DNA of 64,000 nucleotides from Epinephelus fuscoguttatus (Eukaryota; Chordata; Actinopteri; Perciformes; Serranidae), in the NCBI RefSeq assembly GCF_011397635.1, contig NC_064762.1, positions 18,427,979-18,491,978 of the forward strand, written 5' to 3'. The position numbers and the translations under genes were made by a program. Under the pieces are notes generated by a model. The model ran no database searches and had not been told where the DNA came from. It saw nothing but the letters and a program-made list of their open reading frames with translations. Each line of letters begins with the position of its first letter. Position 1 is the first letter of the stretch. This document shows, one piece after another, positions 1-12,008 of this stretch.

Positions 1-3000
1 TAAAAATGCCAAGTCCAAAAGCTCAGGGTGATGTCTTCAAGTTGCAACTAACTAGATATCCACGCAAAACAACAAATACAAACATTTGAGAAGCAGGAAC
101 CAGTTTTTTTATTTTTACTAATGACTCATACTATTATTTATAATCATATTTGTTGTCGAATAATTTTCTGTCCATCAAATTTTTTTCAATACTAGTCAAT
201 TGTATAAAACTTCTGAGTGACTTTCAAGGAATACTTACCTACAAAATGACCATTTGTATATCAGTTACTCACCCAACGTCAAGTTGATTTCACAAAGAAA
301 GCTTTGTATATGTCACATGCCTCCAGTGAACAAAGAATCCAAAAGGGTGAAGATTAATTGATTAATTAATTAAAGTAAAGGGGGTCCGCAATTAACCACA
401 ACAAAACTATATCAAAACATCTTTACAAACTGTCATACAACTCAGTGCAGTATAATCCATGAATCATTTATCCAATTATTTATCAATTCATTTTAAGTCT
501 TTTCAGTGGCTTCTGCTAAAAAAAGTACTGATATGCTGCATCCCACCAACCTGGTATTCTAGCAAGGAAAAGCTTAAGGATTATTTGACTGAGAGAATAA
601 ACCTTATAAGGCAGCTAAACATTGTTCATATGTTTTAATGCTTAAACTTGTCAATCACATGTGTTATTATTATTATTATACCAAAGTAGAGTCATTTTTC
701 ACAGATGCATAACTTTGTCCAGCTACACACGGTTCTAACCTGCACATTTTTCTGTCTCCCTGGTCCATTTTGAGCTTGCATAACAACTTGACACGCTGGA
801 AAACATGAGCCACCCCACACGCCCCCCAAAAGCCATGAGTGTGCATGTGTCAGTAAAAGGGACAGACAGTCTAGCTTGCTGGCTTCCATCATACCAGGCA
901 GAATGACAACACACACACACGCCCCTCCCTCAGAACACACTGTAGTGGTGATCTCACCATAGTATTGGTTTACATATGGAACACACCGCAGCTGAAATAA
1001 CTAAAACAAACTCTAAAATAACAAAATGTGTTTACTCTCTCTACAAGATCAGGATGAACAGTGTGAACTCTCTGGCAATCAGTAATGATGACACAAAATA
1101 GAGGTGTGTACGCACATGCTGTTTGAGTATACACTCCAGTGTTGTGAATAAATTCATCAGCCATTCAAACACGCCCCCACGGCGGCCGGTATGGCGATCA
1201 GATGAACAATTGCGCTCATGCTTTTCTCACAAGGCTTGTCGCAGCTGTGAAAACATCCTTCCACCTGCCCACCACCACACACACACCCTCACCTGCTTGT
1301 CAATCACCTCTCAAAGCCCACGTTTCAGCCACATGTAGGCTGTAAATCTCTCTCATTCTCATCATCTATCTTCCTGTCTTAATGTCTGACAGCACAGTAA
1401 ATAAACCCAAGTTTGTAAGGCTGTCATGGGATCAATTTTAACAATATGCCTCAATATGTCATGGTGGAACAACGTAAACTACAACGTCCTGGTGAGAAAT
1501 GGCATTGTCAAAAGTGTCTAACTGTAAAGTGAGCAGCTGTTTCCCTTGGTTTGACCTGGTTTCACAGAATTCACATACTCACTGAATGATACACTAGAAC
1601 ACCTAATTTCAGCCATATTTCTGTAAGGCCACCGACTGCACACACACCACAAAATTCCATCCACAAAGTATGGGTAAGAAACAGCATTGCTACAGTCTGC
1701 AGGTTACCTCGACACAAGTGTGGCCTGCAATTTTTAGTGGCTTGTTTTAGTGTGCAGCTAATCTATGTGCTAAATTTTCCCCTCTTTGCCATAAAAGAAA
1801 ACATTACTTTCAGGGGTTGCTAAGGAAACCTGAATCTTTGTAAGAAAAGCAATGTGGTCTGGACACAAGCGTTGTAAATTACAAACTCTATCGGTATAGT
1901 GGAATTCCAGGCGCGGAATCTGCCAGCCTTCTGAGGCTGGACGGGCGTGGAAAGCTGGCACACGGAGTGGACAGGATGGCTAAATCTACTCTTTTCTTAT
2001 ATTCCTTTTTCTGTTTCACAGTTTACAACACAGAGAGAGAAACAACAAGGATGGAGAGTTGGCTGGGGGACTGGGGAAGGATGTCCGGCAGATATAAGCA
2101 TTTATATGATGAATCCTGAGTGCATATTACATTTAACATTATCAAACCAATAGGAGTTACATGAGGTACATAGCAATGATTTTCTGTCTTAAATTGATTG
2201 ATGGAATAACATAATTTACAATTTTATCTAAAGGCTCAGTTTTTGTTTAAGGGTAACCATCACTGTATGGCAGTGTTGCACGCTTAATTCTGTTGAGTTT
2301 AAGCAGGGCTAGACAGTAACAGTTGCCAAGCTGCCATTGGCAACCATTCTAAGAAACTGGCAACCAATTCCTGGCCTTTGGTTGCCATCTGTAGCATCTG
2401 TTTAACATAGGGGGACACCAAAATAAAAACAGTTTTTCATTTTTGTTGCATTAGTTATATTTACATATTGCTGTTACAGTCAGAACTAAAACCATATGGC
2501 ACTACATACACTGGTGTGTTCAATCACATGCATAGGGCTATCTGTTTTAGGGACAATATTGAAGAAAATTAAGTTGTGCTTACTGTAAGATTCATTCTTT
2601 TATGTCACATTTTTATCATTAAGCTGACAAATAACTGCACAGTATCTTATTTTTTTTTTAAAAACACAAGGTGACTAAAAATGGCAGGATGAGTAGAAGG
2701 CAACACACACACCACTTGCTTTGTCTTTGTGGTGCAGGGAATCAATACCCCAAAAGATCAAATTTCAAAAGATTCAGTGGACATCTTCAGAAAGGTCCTT
2801 TTTAACTTAGCAATACAGTGGTGATAATGTGTGCTGGAGCTGACTAGAAATGGGAACCATATTTTCAGTTTCGGCAACCAATAACTGATGTCTGATTGCC
2901 AGCCTGGCAACCACTTTTGGAAGTTAGTGTTGAGTCCTGTTAATCTAAAACATTATGTCTGAGTTTTTTTTTATATCTTTCTTTCTATCACTCCCTCAAT

Positions 3001-3742
3001 CACTTGTCATCACACCAACACATTTTAAAGCAGAAGTACAGCACATGAACAAAGTCACTTTAAGTTAAATTTTATCCCAAAAGCAAACAAGAAATTCCAT
3101 TTTTGAGCAGCTAGAGAAAACACAGTACCAAGTAAATTATCAGGTACAATACTGTGCCTATCTTGAATGTTTACTGTTAGCTCAACTAAAGCACACCTTC
3201 TGCCAGAACAACAACTTGTTTGTGTGTCTGCCTCTCTCTCTCTCTGAGGGTGGCGTCTACAAAAGATTAACCTATGGAATGGAATGATCCACAGAGAAAG
3301 GGATCAGAGGGCGCGGCTCTCTGAACCCATCCCTGCATTCTTGTCTTCCCTTTCCTCTGCTGCCATTGGTCACCTTGCCTGTGACTTTCTCTTTCTCCGA
3401 GCAAACGTGTTACAATCAACCATCTCCTGTTCTCTACGTGCCTTTGTTGCTTCGCTTTGCCTCTGTCCCTCTTCCCTTGCCTCCATGGGAACTGAGGTTA
3501 ACCATGCACAACAGGATTTCTGGCTCAGCCAGTGTTTCCTTTCAGAGACTGCTCTTATGCACGTACAACAAAATGTTCTCTTAAATGTAGTTATAGGACA
3601 ACCAGTCATTTCTCTAAAAACCCTTAAGTGATCTAGCAGCATTTGGTTCAGCATGCATGCTTACACACCTTGCAAGTGGTGTGTCCTAAACAGCGCGTCA
3701 AACGTTAAACATAATCTTAAGATAACAATTTTAAAAACATAC
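1..3742. other. Probable utrn intron, no exon seen
   Basis: This stretch lies 3' of the first utrn coding exon on the minus strand and should be intron. I found no open frame on either strand that resembles the next utrophin exon, which would begin the first calponin-homology domain. It is AT-rich with a short CT run near 3232-3244 and repeated GTTGCC/GGCAAC blocks between 2320 and 2930 that look like old repeat material. Short frames here look like chance. Confidence 0.5.
236..340. repeat. Partial copy of an interspersed DNA element
   Basis: The block beginning ACAAAATGACCATTTGTATA, followed by TTACTCACCCA, is the same kind of sequence as the ends of the elements at 33753-33915 and 42552-43054. 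Only one end is evident here, so the copy looks truncated. The relationship was judged by eye. Confidence 0.45.
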
Positions 3743-3815
3743 CAGATCTCCACTTGATGATGTCGTTGAACTCTTCATTAGCTCCTCCCTCTGCGGTGTC
3801 ACCGTGTGATGCCAT
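3743..3815 (-). CDS. utrn: Utrophin, first coding exon (N-terminal 24 codons)
   Basis: Read on the minus strand, an ATG at 3815-3813 opens a frame that starts MASHGD and contains the segment EEFNDIIKWRS. The exon ends at 3743 on a donor reading G|GTATGT, leaving phase 1. Vertebrate utrophin begins MAKYGE and has NEFSDIIKSRS at the same place, and its first coding exon ends at the same point. The exon body reaches back to an acceptor (CTTACAG) that puts its 5' edge at 3903. Utrophin is a large cytoskeletal protein linking actin to the dystroglycan complex at membranes and neuromuscular junctions. Only the extreme N-terminus is in this window; the actin-binding domain and spectrin repeats must lie to the left. 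Synteny with syntaxin 11 supports the call. The short matching segment is the main limit on certainty. Confidence 0.75.
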
Positions 3816-3903
3816 GGTGGCCAATAAATTCAATGGTTTATTGGTGAAATTGCGTGATACAGTCCCAGGCCTCTTGACACACAGTGCAGCCCTCTTTCTG
3901 CAC
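3816..3903 (-). other. utrn: utrn 5' untranslated part of exon 2
   Basis: This is the leader between the splice acceptor (CTTACAG, ending at 3904) and the utrn ATG. It contains no ATG in frame with the coding sequence upstream of 3815. The next intron, 3904-6212, shows no coding potential that I can support. Confidence 0.5.
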
Positions 3904-6212
3904 CTGTAAGAAAGAATAAACTTAAGCTCCTTTCTGCTTTAATGTGACTTTAAGAAATGGAAATAATCCCAAAAGGAGGCCTGGAGAGTGGAAGTGTCAC
4001 ATGCATTGGCACTACACACACAAAACATTCAGGGTCACATAGTGCACAGGAAGACCTGGCACTTCATAAGCAACACCGTCTGTCATTAAAACAGCTGTAT
4101 GAGACTTCACTGGTTTCACACCATGCCCTTAGGCTGACAATCTAGGCATTGATTTGTGTGTATAACAACTCCAATTAAAGTAATTGATGCAGCAATAATG
4201 GAAAATCATAGTGTAGACTGCCGTAAAAGCTCAGACACCAACTAGCCAATAACCCCCAAGTTTGAAACACCCACAGAGGATCAAGTAGAGGTGAAAGTGG
4301 TCAGCCACCATAGACATTTGTTTTGGTGAGCTTATTTTGCTTTGGTTGGTCTTCAAAAACCATCAAACATAGTCAAAGTCTTGTCAGATCCAATGCTTTC
4401 TTCTAATGTTTTGTGCTGTTGAACTTCATGCTGAATTACAGAGTTTTTCCACTGTGTGCGAGTAGTAAGATTTCAATCTTGGCAGTAATAATAAAACATA
4501 TTGTACTGCAGTTCTGTGTATTGTTAGTGCAGTAGTGTTGCCATACCCCAGCAGAAGCTGTTGCTTGACCGCCCTGAGTAGGTACAATCAATATCAAACA
4601 CTGTACCTTCTTTATCTAATTACTTTCAAATGCATTAAGTTGAATAATTGTTGCATAGACAATAACACTGTTGACTGATATACTTTTTGTGAAGTGTAAG
4701 TATGTCATAAAAAGGTCATAAAAAAGTTATAGTGTGTGCACTTTTCCTGTGCAGCCCAAATCATGTGCTGGCTCTCTAAGATGGCACTCAGTGAACAATG
4801 CAGAGTCCTTATCTAAGATTTTTTTTGTTTCAAAGTGCTCTAAAATGGTCTGTTTAGCTGTGACGTTTCATAAAGTTTCTCCTGGGAGATAACCCTTGTA
4901 GAAACCCTTGTAGAAAGAAGATAGTCCCTCCCAATGTTACATAGACAATTACAGCCATGATTTCAGTAAATACAAAGTCTAACTATGTTGAGTTGGTTTG
5001 CATCTAGTCATTAGCTAGTTGATCATTTAAGAGGTATCTGACACCATCATGTAGGATGGCGGAGCATGACTGCATGCAACAACTAAGTTTTTCAGGTTCA
5101 AAAGTTACAAAACCCTTGTCCAGAGCAGCAAACACTGCACTAGTATTTCTTGCAAGGGGTTGGTGGAGTTTTAAGTCATGAGAGCCAGTGATGATTGTTC
5201 CCTCCAGGGGCTTATTGGAATATTATATTACTCTTGTCATGTGCTTATATTTGCAAATGGCTCTGTGTTTTCCATCAGTTTCACAAAGGCCGCTGGGATG
5301 TGTGCTCAACTGTCAGTGGGCCAGCTCCAACAATGAAACACCTGTCATTATCCCCAGTGGTTCAATCTGACCTGGTGAGTAGGTCAGATGGTGCAGCAGC
5401 CTTTTCAGACCTGCTTCCTAGTGTAGGGTTAATGCTTGTGCTGGTAATCTGTTTTAATTCAGGGTATCCTTTCATTAAAAAACTCGCTCCCAAAATAGCT
5501 TGCTTTTACCATGAAAGGAGTGTGTGAAGTTTTATCGAGCAGAGCTTGGTGAGTTACAGTTCTTGAGGGATGATGCAAGACCCAAAAATAACAACAGTTA
5601 AGTCAGGCAAAAGACAGCCCCATTTTTCTTGCTGGTGTCTTTAACAATTTCGGTTCCCTATCACTGTGTGTGGAGTCGTTTTGACAACCGAGGCAAAACT
5701 GAGGGGATACAATCAGCCTGTTTGATCTGAAATCTTTGGAGCTGTAAACTTCAGCAGGCATAAGTAAAGTTTAGTACTTTCTAGTGTCAATGCCTTGGCT
5801 TGAGATCAATAAATTTAAAGTACTCCTGTGTTGTCTTAATCTTCAGCGATTACCGCCCACTTAACAAAAGAAAAACCCAATGATAATGCTTCAGAACACA
5901 CAAAGGGACTTTTAAACTGTGAATCTGTGGTGGCCTTGTCGTGGTTAATGTTTTATCTCTTAGGTATGACTGCGGAATTTAGAGCTCACTTGGTTCATCA
6001 AGTCAAAAGTGGTTTCAACGTACAGCAGCGGCAGCTAGCTAACTGCAGTAATTAACTGACGTCATATCTCAACGTTTTTAACTTTTAACGGTCACTTTAA
6101 ACCAAACGGCTGAATTCAAACTTAACATTAACCGTCGTATTCATTGAATACAATGACGGTTAACGTTACAGGTCCGAAGCATATCATGGACCCAAATCAC
6201 ACACACACTCAC

Positions 6213-6300
6213 CTCTGCTGTCACCAAGGAGTCAGGAGACGTGCTCCCTCAAAACAAGTCCAACGCGTGGATAGACAAATACAGTAAAAATGTACTGGGA
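6213..6300 (-). other. utrn: Probable utrn non-coding first exon (3' edge only)
   Basis: On the minus strand the sequence reads GCAGAG|GTGAGTGTG, a strong donor with its exon edge at 6213. No coding frame runs into it. With the acceptor at 3904 this gives a 2.3-kb intron in the 5' untranslated region. The 5' boundary (the transcription start) is not determinable by eye; the end given is nominal. Confidence 0.4.
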
Positions 6301-6379
6301 AAAAAAGTTAAAAAGTCAAAAAAGAAGTGCATTAATCCAATTAATTTAAGCCATGTTCTACTCGGGAACGACGCACTCT

Positions 6380-6680
6380 TCTCAACTAACTACTTAACGT
6401 TAGCTAACTAAAAAGAACCGTCCTCAGGCGCATCCAGTCTTCACAATGTGCCCCAAAAAAGCTTTCAGAGACGCCTTATAGCAACTCAAAGCTAAGCACA
6501 GCTACCGTGCTCCTAGACGCGCACGATAGGCTGTCTCCTGGAAACGGAATGATGGTTATTACATTTCACGGGTGGACACCGCGGTACTGTGGACTCAGGT
6601 CCCACAACTTTGTTCCTGTTGCTTAGTTGACTCTTTCTCCCTGCCGCTCACACCGACGTTAAGCTCCACGCAGTTAACTA
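6380..6680 (-). promoter_or_regulatory. Probable utrn promoter region, CpG-containing
   Basis: Around 6380-6680 CpG dinucleotides become frequent (for example GACGCGCACGATAGG and CACCGACGTTAAGC) in otherwise CpG-poor DNA. The block lies just upstream, for the minus strand, of the presumed first utrn exon. I see no TATA box. The start site is inferred from position only. Confidence 0.3.
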
Positions 6681-7149
6681 AACAAAACGGAAATGCTAAA
6701 ACGGGGCCTTCAAAATAAAAGTGTCTGAAGCTGGTGGCAATCATTATGAAGTCATGCAATCCGGCAGCAGCAGCCTCTTTTGCTACTAATAGGCTAACTG
6801 TGCATTCTTTAAATGCTTAATCGCCTTATTGATGTACAAATAGCGTTTCTCTGAGGCTTCCAACATAGTAAGATACCCTGCCACTCCCCATCCCCTCCCC
6901 ACTTTGTTTATTATCGAAATTCAGTATTTTTATGGCATAAACTATATATTCAACAACAGATGTAATATTAAAATTTGCTGCTTATCTTCGTTTCGTTCAC
7001 GATACTCGTATTCTTTGAGGTTTCTCTCCAAATGTCGCGTCAGAAAATGTATTTTGAAGGTCTGGTCGGAAGCACAGTGTTCACTCTTGGTGACTTGACG
7101 CTGTTCTTGAGTTTTTCCCTCTGGCTGTAAAAGTTTTCCTGACGCGGAG

Positions 7150-7190
7150 ATGGAAACATGGCGCGGTGGGCGTCACGTGACGTAGCACCG
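7150..7190. promoter_or_regulatory. E-box palindrome with adjacent YY1-like site
   Basis: GTCACGTGAC at 7172-7181 is a perfect 10-bp palindrome centred on CACGTG, the site type of USF, MITF/TFEB and related factors. It runs directly into TGACGTA, a CRE-like half. Just before it, AAACATGGCGCGG resembles a YY1 site. The block lies about 0.5-0.9 kb upstream of the presumed utrn promoter. It could be a utrn enhancer or the promoter of an unannotated plus-strand transcript. Confidence 0.35.
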
Positions 7191-7339
7191 ACCAAACCAG
7201 TGATTCCCACTGGGAAACACAAAACTTTACAAGACACTTTAATTGTGGAATAATCACAGAAATGTTTATTAGGCCAACGATCTGCGAAGGTTTTCCACGT
7301 AAAGGAACCACAGCTATTGACCTTTCACAAAAAGCCATC

Positions 7340-9620
7340 TGATCCGATATACTGCTTTTATTTTAATATGTATAATGTGACAAAGACTAGTGCAGGGCTA
7401 AAATAAGGATTCAAGTCCTTTACTTGAGTAAAAGTAGAAACTAAATTCAAAATCTTCAATAAAAGCACAGAGGTATTGTCAGTAAACGTAATTAATGCAT
7501 CAAAAATATATTGTCAGTATATCACATATTAAGGATTATTATTACAAATGTATTGACATGTAAACAGCATGCATATGCTGGCCAGGGCTGAATTAACTTG
7601 AACTACTTTTTACACTGTTGGGCAGTTTAATCCATAACTGATTACGTGTTTTACGTAAATTATTAAACTGCAAAGTAACTACTAAGTATGGTCAGATAAA
7701 TGCAAAAGGACAATCATTTTCCTTTATAATGTGGTGAACTAGTATTATATTTGTTGCTGTGTATGACCTGTTATATATTTTTTGATATGTCAAATCAAAT
7801 ACCTCAAAAGTGTATAGCAGGTTAAAGTTCTTGAGTGCATCTACCTTGCTGCATTCCATCATAGACTATTTATCATTTTGTTAAGGTGCCCTGTCAATTT
7901 CAAACTCCTGGAAATTATTGGACATATCTGGGGAACCTCAACATAGTATTACATAAAAAAGTCGAAGGGTAGTGTTGTAAGACACCTTTTAATATCACAA
8001 AAAAGTCTTGCTATAAAAACACTCAATTTAATTTCCATTATTCTAGAATAAATTCACAAAATCAAACATTTCACTCAATAAAAAAACTTTATTAATATAG
8101 TACCTTCCATTTATGAAATGCAAATTAAAATAAAAAAAGAGCAGACCGTTGGACACTTTAAATGTGAACATAAATTTACAGTAAAAAAATACAGTGACCA
8201 TATAAATAACCATAATAATGCTAAAAGCTGTTATCATCGCCATAAACCTTTCCACCACCTCTTGTCTCAGGTTCCATTTTATTATACTGAGTGATGTGTT
8301 GGCCTGAAAAGCAACAACTTCCTCAGTACCTGAGGGGACTGAATAATAGATAACGGCCCATTGGAGAGAATCTCTGAGGCTTTGAGGATGCAGAGATGTT
8401 GATCATCCATTGTGAGCCTTCACCCTTCTCCCTACCTCTTCTCAGTTGTCAGGGCTCTTTTGTGGATGCTTCCTCGCACAGCTCAGAGAAGAAGCTCAAA
8501 TTCACAAATTAGTGCTCTCTTAGGCCACAAACACCTATCGAGTGACAGCATATTTATTTGATGGTGAGTTTAGAAGCAGAAAAGGGACAGGTATGCATGC
8601 TCACATATGATTCACTGACATGTTGACTTGGATTAATATTAAAATATAAGGAAATCTGAAGGCTTCATTATGAAGTATGCACCAGTATGCACATAATTAT
8701 CTACAGCATTAGTCACAGATCTGATACAAATGTGACACGTTTACATTCACTGTGTTTGTGAACACTGCAGTGCCAAAGACCTATACAGAATTTCACAGGG
8801 TGAGAAAGTTTCAAAAGACTTATTATCCATCTACACTTCTAGGATCCATATGTGCAACAAACTTCTGAATACCACTTTAGAAGAGTTACAGCTATTTTCT
8901 GTGAAGCTTTTCCTGTGGCAGATGCAGATGACTGGGTATACATGAATCCAAGGCATCGCCCTTGCTGTGAAATTATAGGGGTGAGAGTGTGCAGGCCTTC
9001 AATGAGCCAGCGTTGGACTCAAGCCCAGAGGCTACAAGAAGGGCTTAGAGTGCCCTCTTCTGCCCCAAAGGTGCAACTACTCCTAAATAATAAACCCCAT
9101 TTACCTGGAGGACTTTACTACATAAATACAGCATACATTGACAGATATTCATACATTTATAAATATGTTCTTTACAATTAACCTAGCTGAAATTAAGCTG
9201 GTATCAACACACAGACATATTCACCAATATGCCAAATGTATGGACAATTTCACTGCATGAGCCTGCAGGAGAAACTGAACTTTCTATTACACTAAATAAT
9301 GAGTGCTATTCAGATTATTCAGCATGAATGTACCATCAGAACGACCTTCTTGCCAATCATTACCAATTAAAAACGCCATTCCTATAAAATATATGTACAA
9401 AAACATTGTACTTAAGTAAATTAGTGTATGATTAATAGGAAAACTAAGAATACTTACAAAAAGGGGCAGTTGAGGTGCATTAGATCATCACACACGAGAA
9501 TGAATACTCAGAAAATTAATGACTACATTATCACAACAGAGCAGCTGTGATATTTCATTTACATTTTCACTTTTGTCACGTTACCAATAATATTACTTAG
9601 GGAAGAGAGTTTATTTAGTA
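7340..9620. other. Intergenic, no gene recognised
   Basis: This is AT-rich sequence with long A/T runs (for example around 8080-8200). A frame at 8852-9181 on the plus strand is open but matches nothing I recognise and has no splice or composition support. I call no gene here. Confidence 0.5.
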
Positions 9621-9690
9621 TCAGTATCACAATCAGAAATACTTCATTGACCCCAAAAGGGTAAACTGTGACTCACTACAGCAGCTCTGA
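9618..9690 (-). repeat. LINE 3'-tail-like fragment
   Basis: The block AATCAGAAATACTTCATTGA followed by CCCCAAAAGGG is the reverse complement of a common teleost retroelement end (gatcaataaagtatttctgatt type). It implies a short LINE 3' remnant on the minus strand. The family was assigned from memory. Confidence 0.45.
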
Positions 9691-10058
9691 TGTAAAGAAT
9701 AGAGAATTTTAAGAAGTAAGAATAAGAGTATGAAATATAAGTATGTAAATATAAAGCAATAAAATAGAAATGAACATTATATTATAAAATAAAAAATATA
9801 ATTTGCATTATGCTACAGTGTTTAACACTGATACTTAAGATATAAAAATATTAAAAATAAAATATGTATCATCACTGTGCTGAGGCTGTACGTGTGAAAT
9901 CCAACTACCATATATACGTCAACTGAATACACAAGAATAGAATAAAAGTAAACATGAGAAATATGTACCGTTGTGTGCATGGTTAAGTCGTGATACTTGC
10001 AATGCTTGCAATACTTTACTTGTTATAATGACCTCATCTGCAAAATGGTGTCTTCGAC

Positions 10059-10066
10059 TGACGTCA
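10059..10066. promoter_or_regulatory. Consensus CRE octamer TGACGTCA
   Basis: This is a perfect palindromic cAMP-response element inside a modest CpG-containing stretch (about 10000-10160). No host gene start could be linked to it, so function is unproven. It lies on the 3' side of the neighbouring tRNA gene and is not part of that gene's promoter. Confidence 0.3.
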
Positions 10067-10208
10067 ACTAAAACGCAACATCTGTCTCCGTTTTTGATAT
10101 CAAGCATTGGAAAGTACTGTCCCATAATTCCTCTCTGGGCTCGTGTTTGCCGGTGACGCATCTTATGCTTATTCTGGTTAATGTCACGACGATCTTGGAA
10201 ACACCGTC

Positions 10209-10212
10209 AAAA
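10209..10212 (-). terminator. Pol III terminator of tRNA-Leu
   Basis: On the minus strand a TTTT run sits six bases past the tRNA 3' end, the minimal RNA polymerase III stop signal. Confidence 0.75.
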
Positions 10213-10218
10213 TACTAT

Positions 10219-10300
10219 ACCAGGAGTGGGGTTCGAACCCACGCGGACATATGTCCATTGGATCTTAAGTCCAACGCCTTAACCACTCGGCCATCCTGGT
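10219..10300 (-). tRNA. tRNA-Leu (anticodon UAA)
   Basis: The minus strand begins ACCAGGATGGCCGAGTGG and ends CCCCACTCCTGGT, giving a perfect 7-bp acceptor stem (ACCAGGA/TCCTGGT). The anticodon loop is CTTAAGA within the stem pair TTGGA/TCCAA, so the anticodon is TAA. A long variable arm (TGGACATATGTCCG) marks a class II tRNA, as expected for leucine. The internal A box (TGGCCGAGTGG) and B box (GGTTCGAACCC) are both intact and no intron is seen. At 82 nt without the CCA end it has normal length. Intact stems, internal promoter and terminator argue for a functional gene, not a SINE-derived copy. Confidence 0.96.
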
Positions 10301-11390
10301 GTATACACCACATCCCGCCACATTTACCCTAGAAAAAATCGTCAACATGGTCAAATCTAGTTTATTATTTTATTTTTTATGACTACGGAGCTAGCAATAA
10401 ACCGCTTTGTTACAATAATCCTAATTTCAACAACGCCTCGTGAGTATAACTATGATGCTAGCACGGTGTTAGCAGCTAGCAGCTAACTTGTGCAGCCTGG
10501 AGCGAACTTGCTAATGTCACGCTTGTTGACAATACATCACAGGATTCACACAAACTAACGTTGCCGCCGTAACTGTGACTGTGTGTAACGTTATGCAATA
10601 ACGTGCAATGCCAGCGAGAAGAATGTTGGCTTGTTAGCTTTTGAGAACCCATGTTTCATATGGCGCTACTCCAACAAAGTTATGTTAGCTATGTAAATAA
10701 CTAGCTAGCAGCTAATAGCGTTAGCATGTAGCTTAAGTTACAGCAGGCTCGCAACTGTGCACAGCACGGTTACTACACCGTCATTTCAACCATGCAGCGG
10801 AGCGTCTAGCTATTATCGCCACATACTTTGAATAAACAGGTGCGCCGAGCAAAGAAAAGCATAAGAAAATAAAAGAGACAGACACCTCTGGAGTTATTCA
10901 TGCAGAAGAAGTTACCAAACTTGATTGGAGACTTGAAGCGAAAGTGACGGTTAACGTCCTGCTGGGTATTTCTGCGCCTCACTGGTGAGCGCTGGGACAG
11001 GACAGGCACCAAGTCGTTTCATTCATTTCTTTGTAGGCCTAACTTTTTAAAACAAATAATGTATTCATAAAATTATTCAAATCAAACACCACTCTCCGAA
11101 TAAAGAAAAAGATATGGTTGAGTAATTTAGATAACCAGCCTACTTTATTTACAGATTATAAAAACACTTTTTCAGCAGACTGTGTAGCTTGTATGCATCA
11201 TTCACACCAGAGAGGAAAGACACTGTCTCTCAAGTTTTGTCATTTTAGCAATTTTTAATCTGTTATTCTGACTCTCTTAATGCATTTTTACAAAGAAGTA
11301 AACAGGGCTCTGTGGTGCCTTTAAGTACCACCATCTCACTCCTGTCCATCCTCCTGGATCCCACTCCTGACCACAACAGACAGAACAAAC
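10301..11390. other. Intergenic, moderately CpG-containing, no gene recognised
   Basis: The region 10390-10800 is rich in GCTAGC/AGCTAGC motifs and has scattered CpGs. A minus-strand open stretch at about 10806-11012 encodes basic residues but has no ATG start in frame and matches nothing I recognise. No gene is supported. Confidence 0.45.
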
Positions 11391-11395
11391 CATAT

Positions 11396-11421
11396 TAATA
11401 ATAATAATAATAATAATAATG
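11396..11421. repeat. (AAT)n microsatellite
   Basis: About eight tandem AAT units lie just downstream, on the minus strand, of the L1-like stop codon. This placement is typical of the simple-repeat tail of a LINE. Confidence 0.85.
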
Positions 11422-11453
11422 ATAAACAATCAGTTACTGATAGTCAGTGAGTC

Positions 11454-11690
11454 AATATTATGAAGGGTTGCCAAATTTTGTAGAACATCTTAAAGAATCC
11501 CCTCAGAGAAAATCTGAACTTCTGGAGCCTGATGCACTGCAGTATCTCATGAATCCATCTATCATAAGAAGGGGGGAGGAGTGAGTCCATTTAAGGAGAA
11601 CGAGTCTCATAGCAAGAAGGGTGTTAAAAGCAAGGATTTGTTGTGCAGTCTTGGGCATACTGGGCACATCTAAAATTTAAATCGAATTAT
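11454..11690 (-). mobile_element. L1-type LINE ORF2 C-terminus, broken
   Basis: On the minus strand the frame ending at the TGA at 11456-11454 contains the segment FRFSLRGFFKMFYKIWQPF. This resembles the C-terminal end of teleost L1/Tx1-type ORF2 proteins, which carry SLRGS..F...W.PF there. Immediately upstream, in a shifted frame, is QQILAFNTLLAMRLVLLKW, which fits the preceding conserved stretch of the same proteins, so there is at least one frameshift. The rest of the reverse transcriptase is absent. This is a 5'-truncated, inactive retrotransposon. Confidence 0.65.
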
Positions 11691-11914
11691 CATATGGGCC
11701 AAATGAGCAACTGGTCCTAGATGCTCATACTGTGTGGCAATCCGTTTGTTTTCATAAGTCCAATGTTACTTTCTTTGCTAATATATGAACAACACACTGC
11801 ACTAAAGCACCATTTAAACTGACAGGACACAGCCAATAATGTGGGTGTTACTTATTACCTGACCTTGAAGCCCTGAGTTCCTGTGTCATCTAGGTTTAGG
11901 GCCTTTTTCAGCAG

Positions 11915-12008
11915 CAGTGTCCAAGAATTTTCCAGAACTGTCGATTTCAAAAAGTAACTGTGTTTATTCTTCAACTCAGAAATTAACAAAAATGTCTTCT
12001 TAATCATC
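11915..12008. repeat. Direct repeat, copy 1, with a heat-shock-element core
   Basis: From GTGTCCAAGAATTTTCCAGA to TCTTCTTAATCATCAAAA this matches, in the same orientation, the sequence at 14297-14420, except that the tandem 10-bp block is much shorter here. It holds three alternating pentamers (GAAttTTCcaGAA). The copies flank the Ulp1-like pseudogene about 2.4 kb apart. They could be ends of one element or two separate insertions. Confidence 0.6.

Noticed and set aside
8852-9181. 109-codon plus-strand frame
   Set aside because: No family resemblance, ends in low-complexity Tyr/Ile codons from AT-rich DNA, no splice support.
10806-11012. Minus-strand gene in the CpG-containing region after the tRNA
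   Set aside because: No ATG in frame at the start, no recognisable domain and no matching exon nearby.
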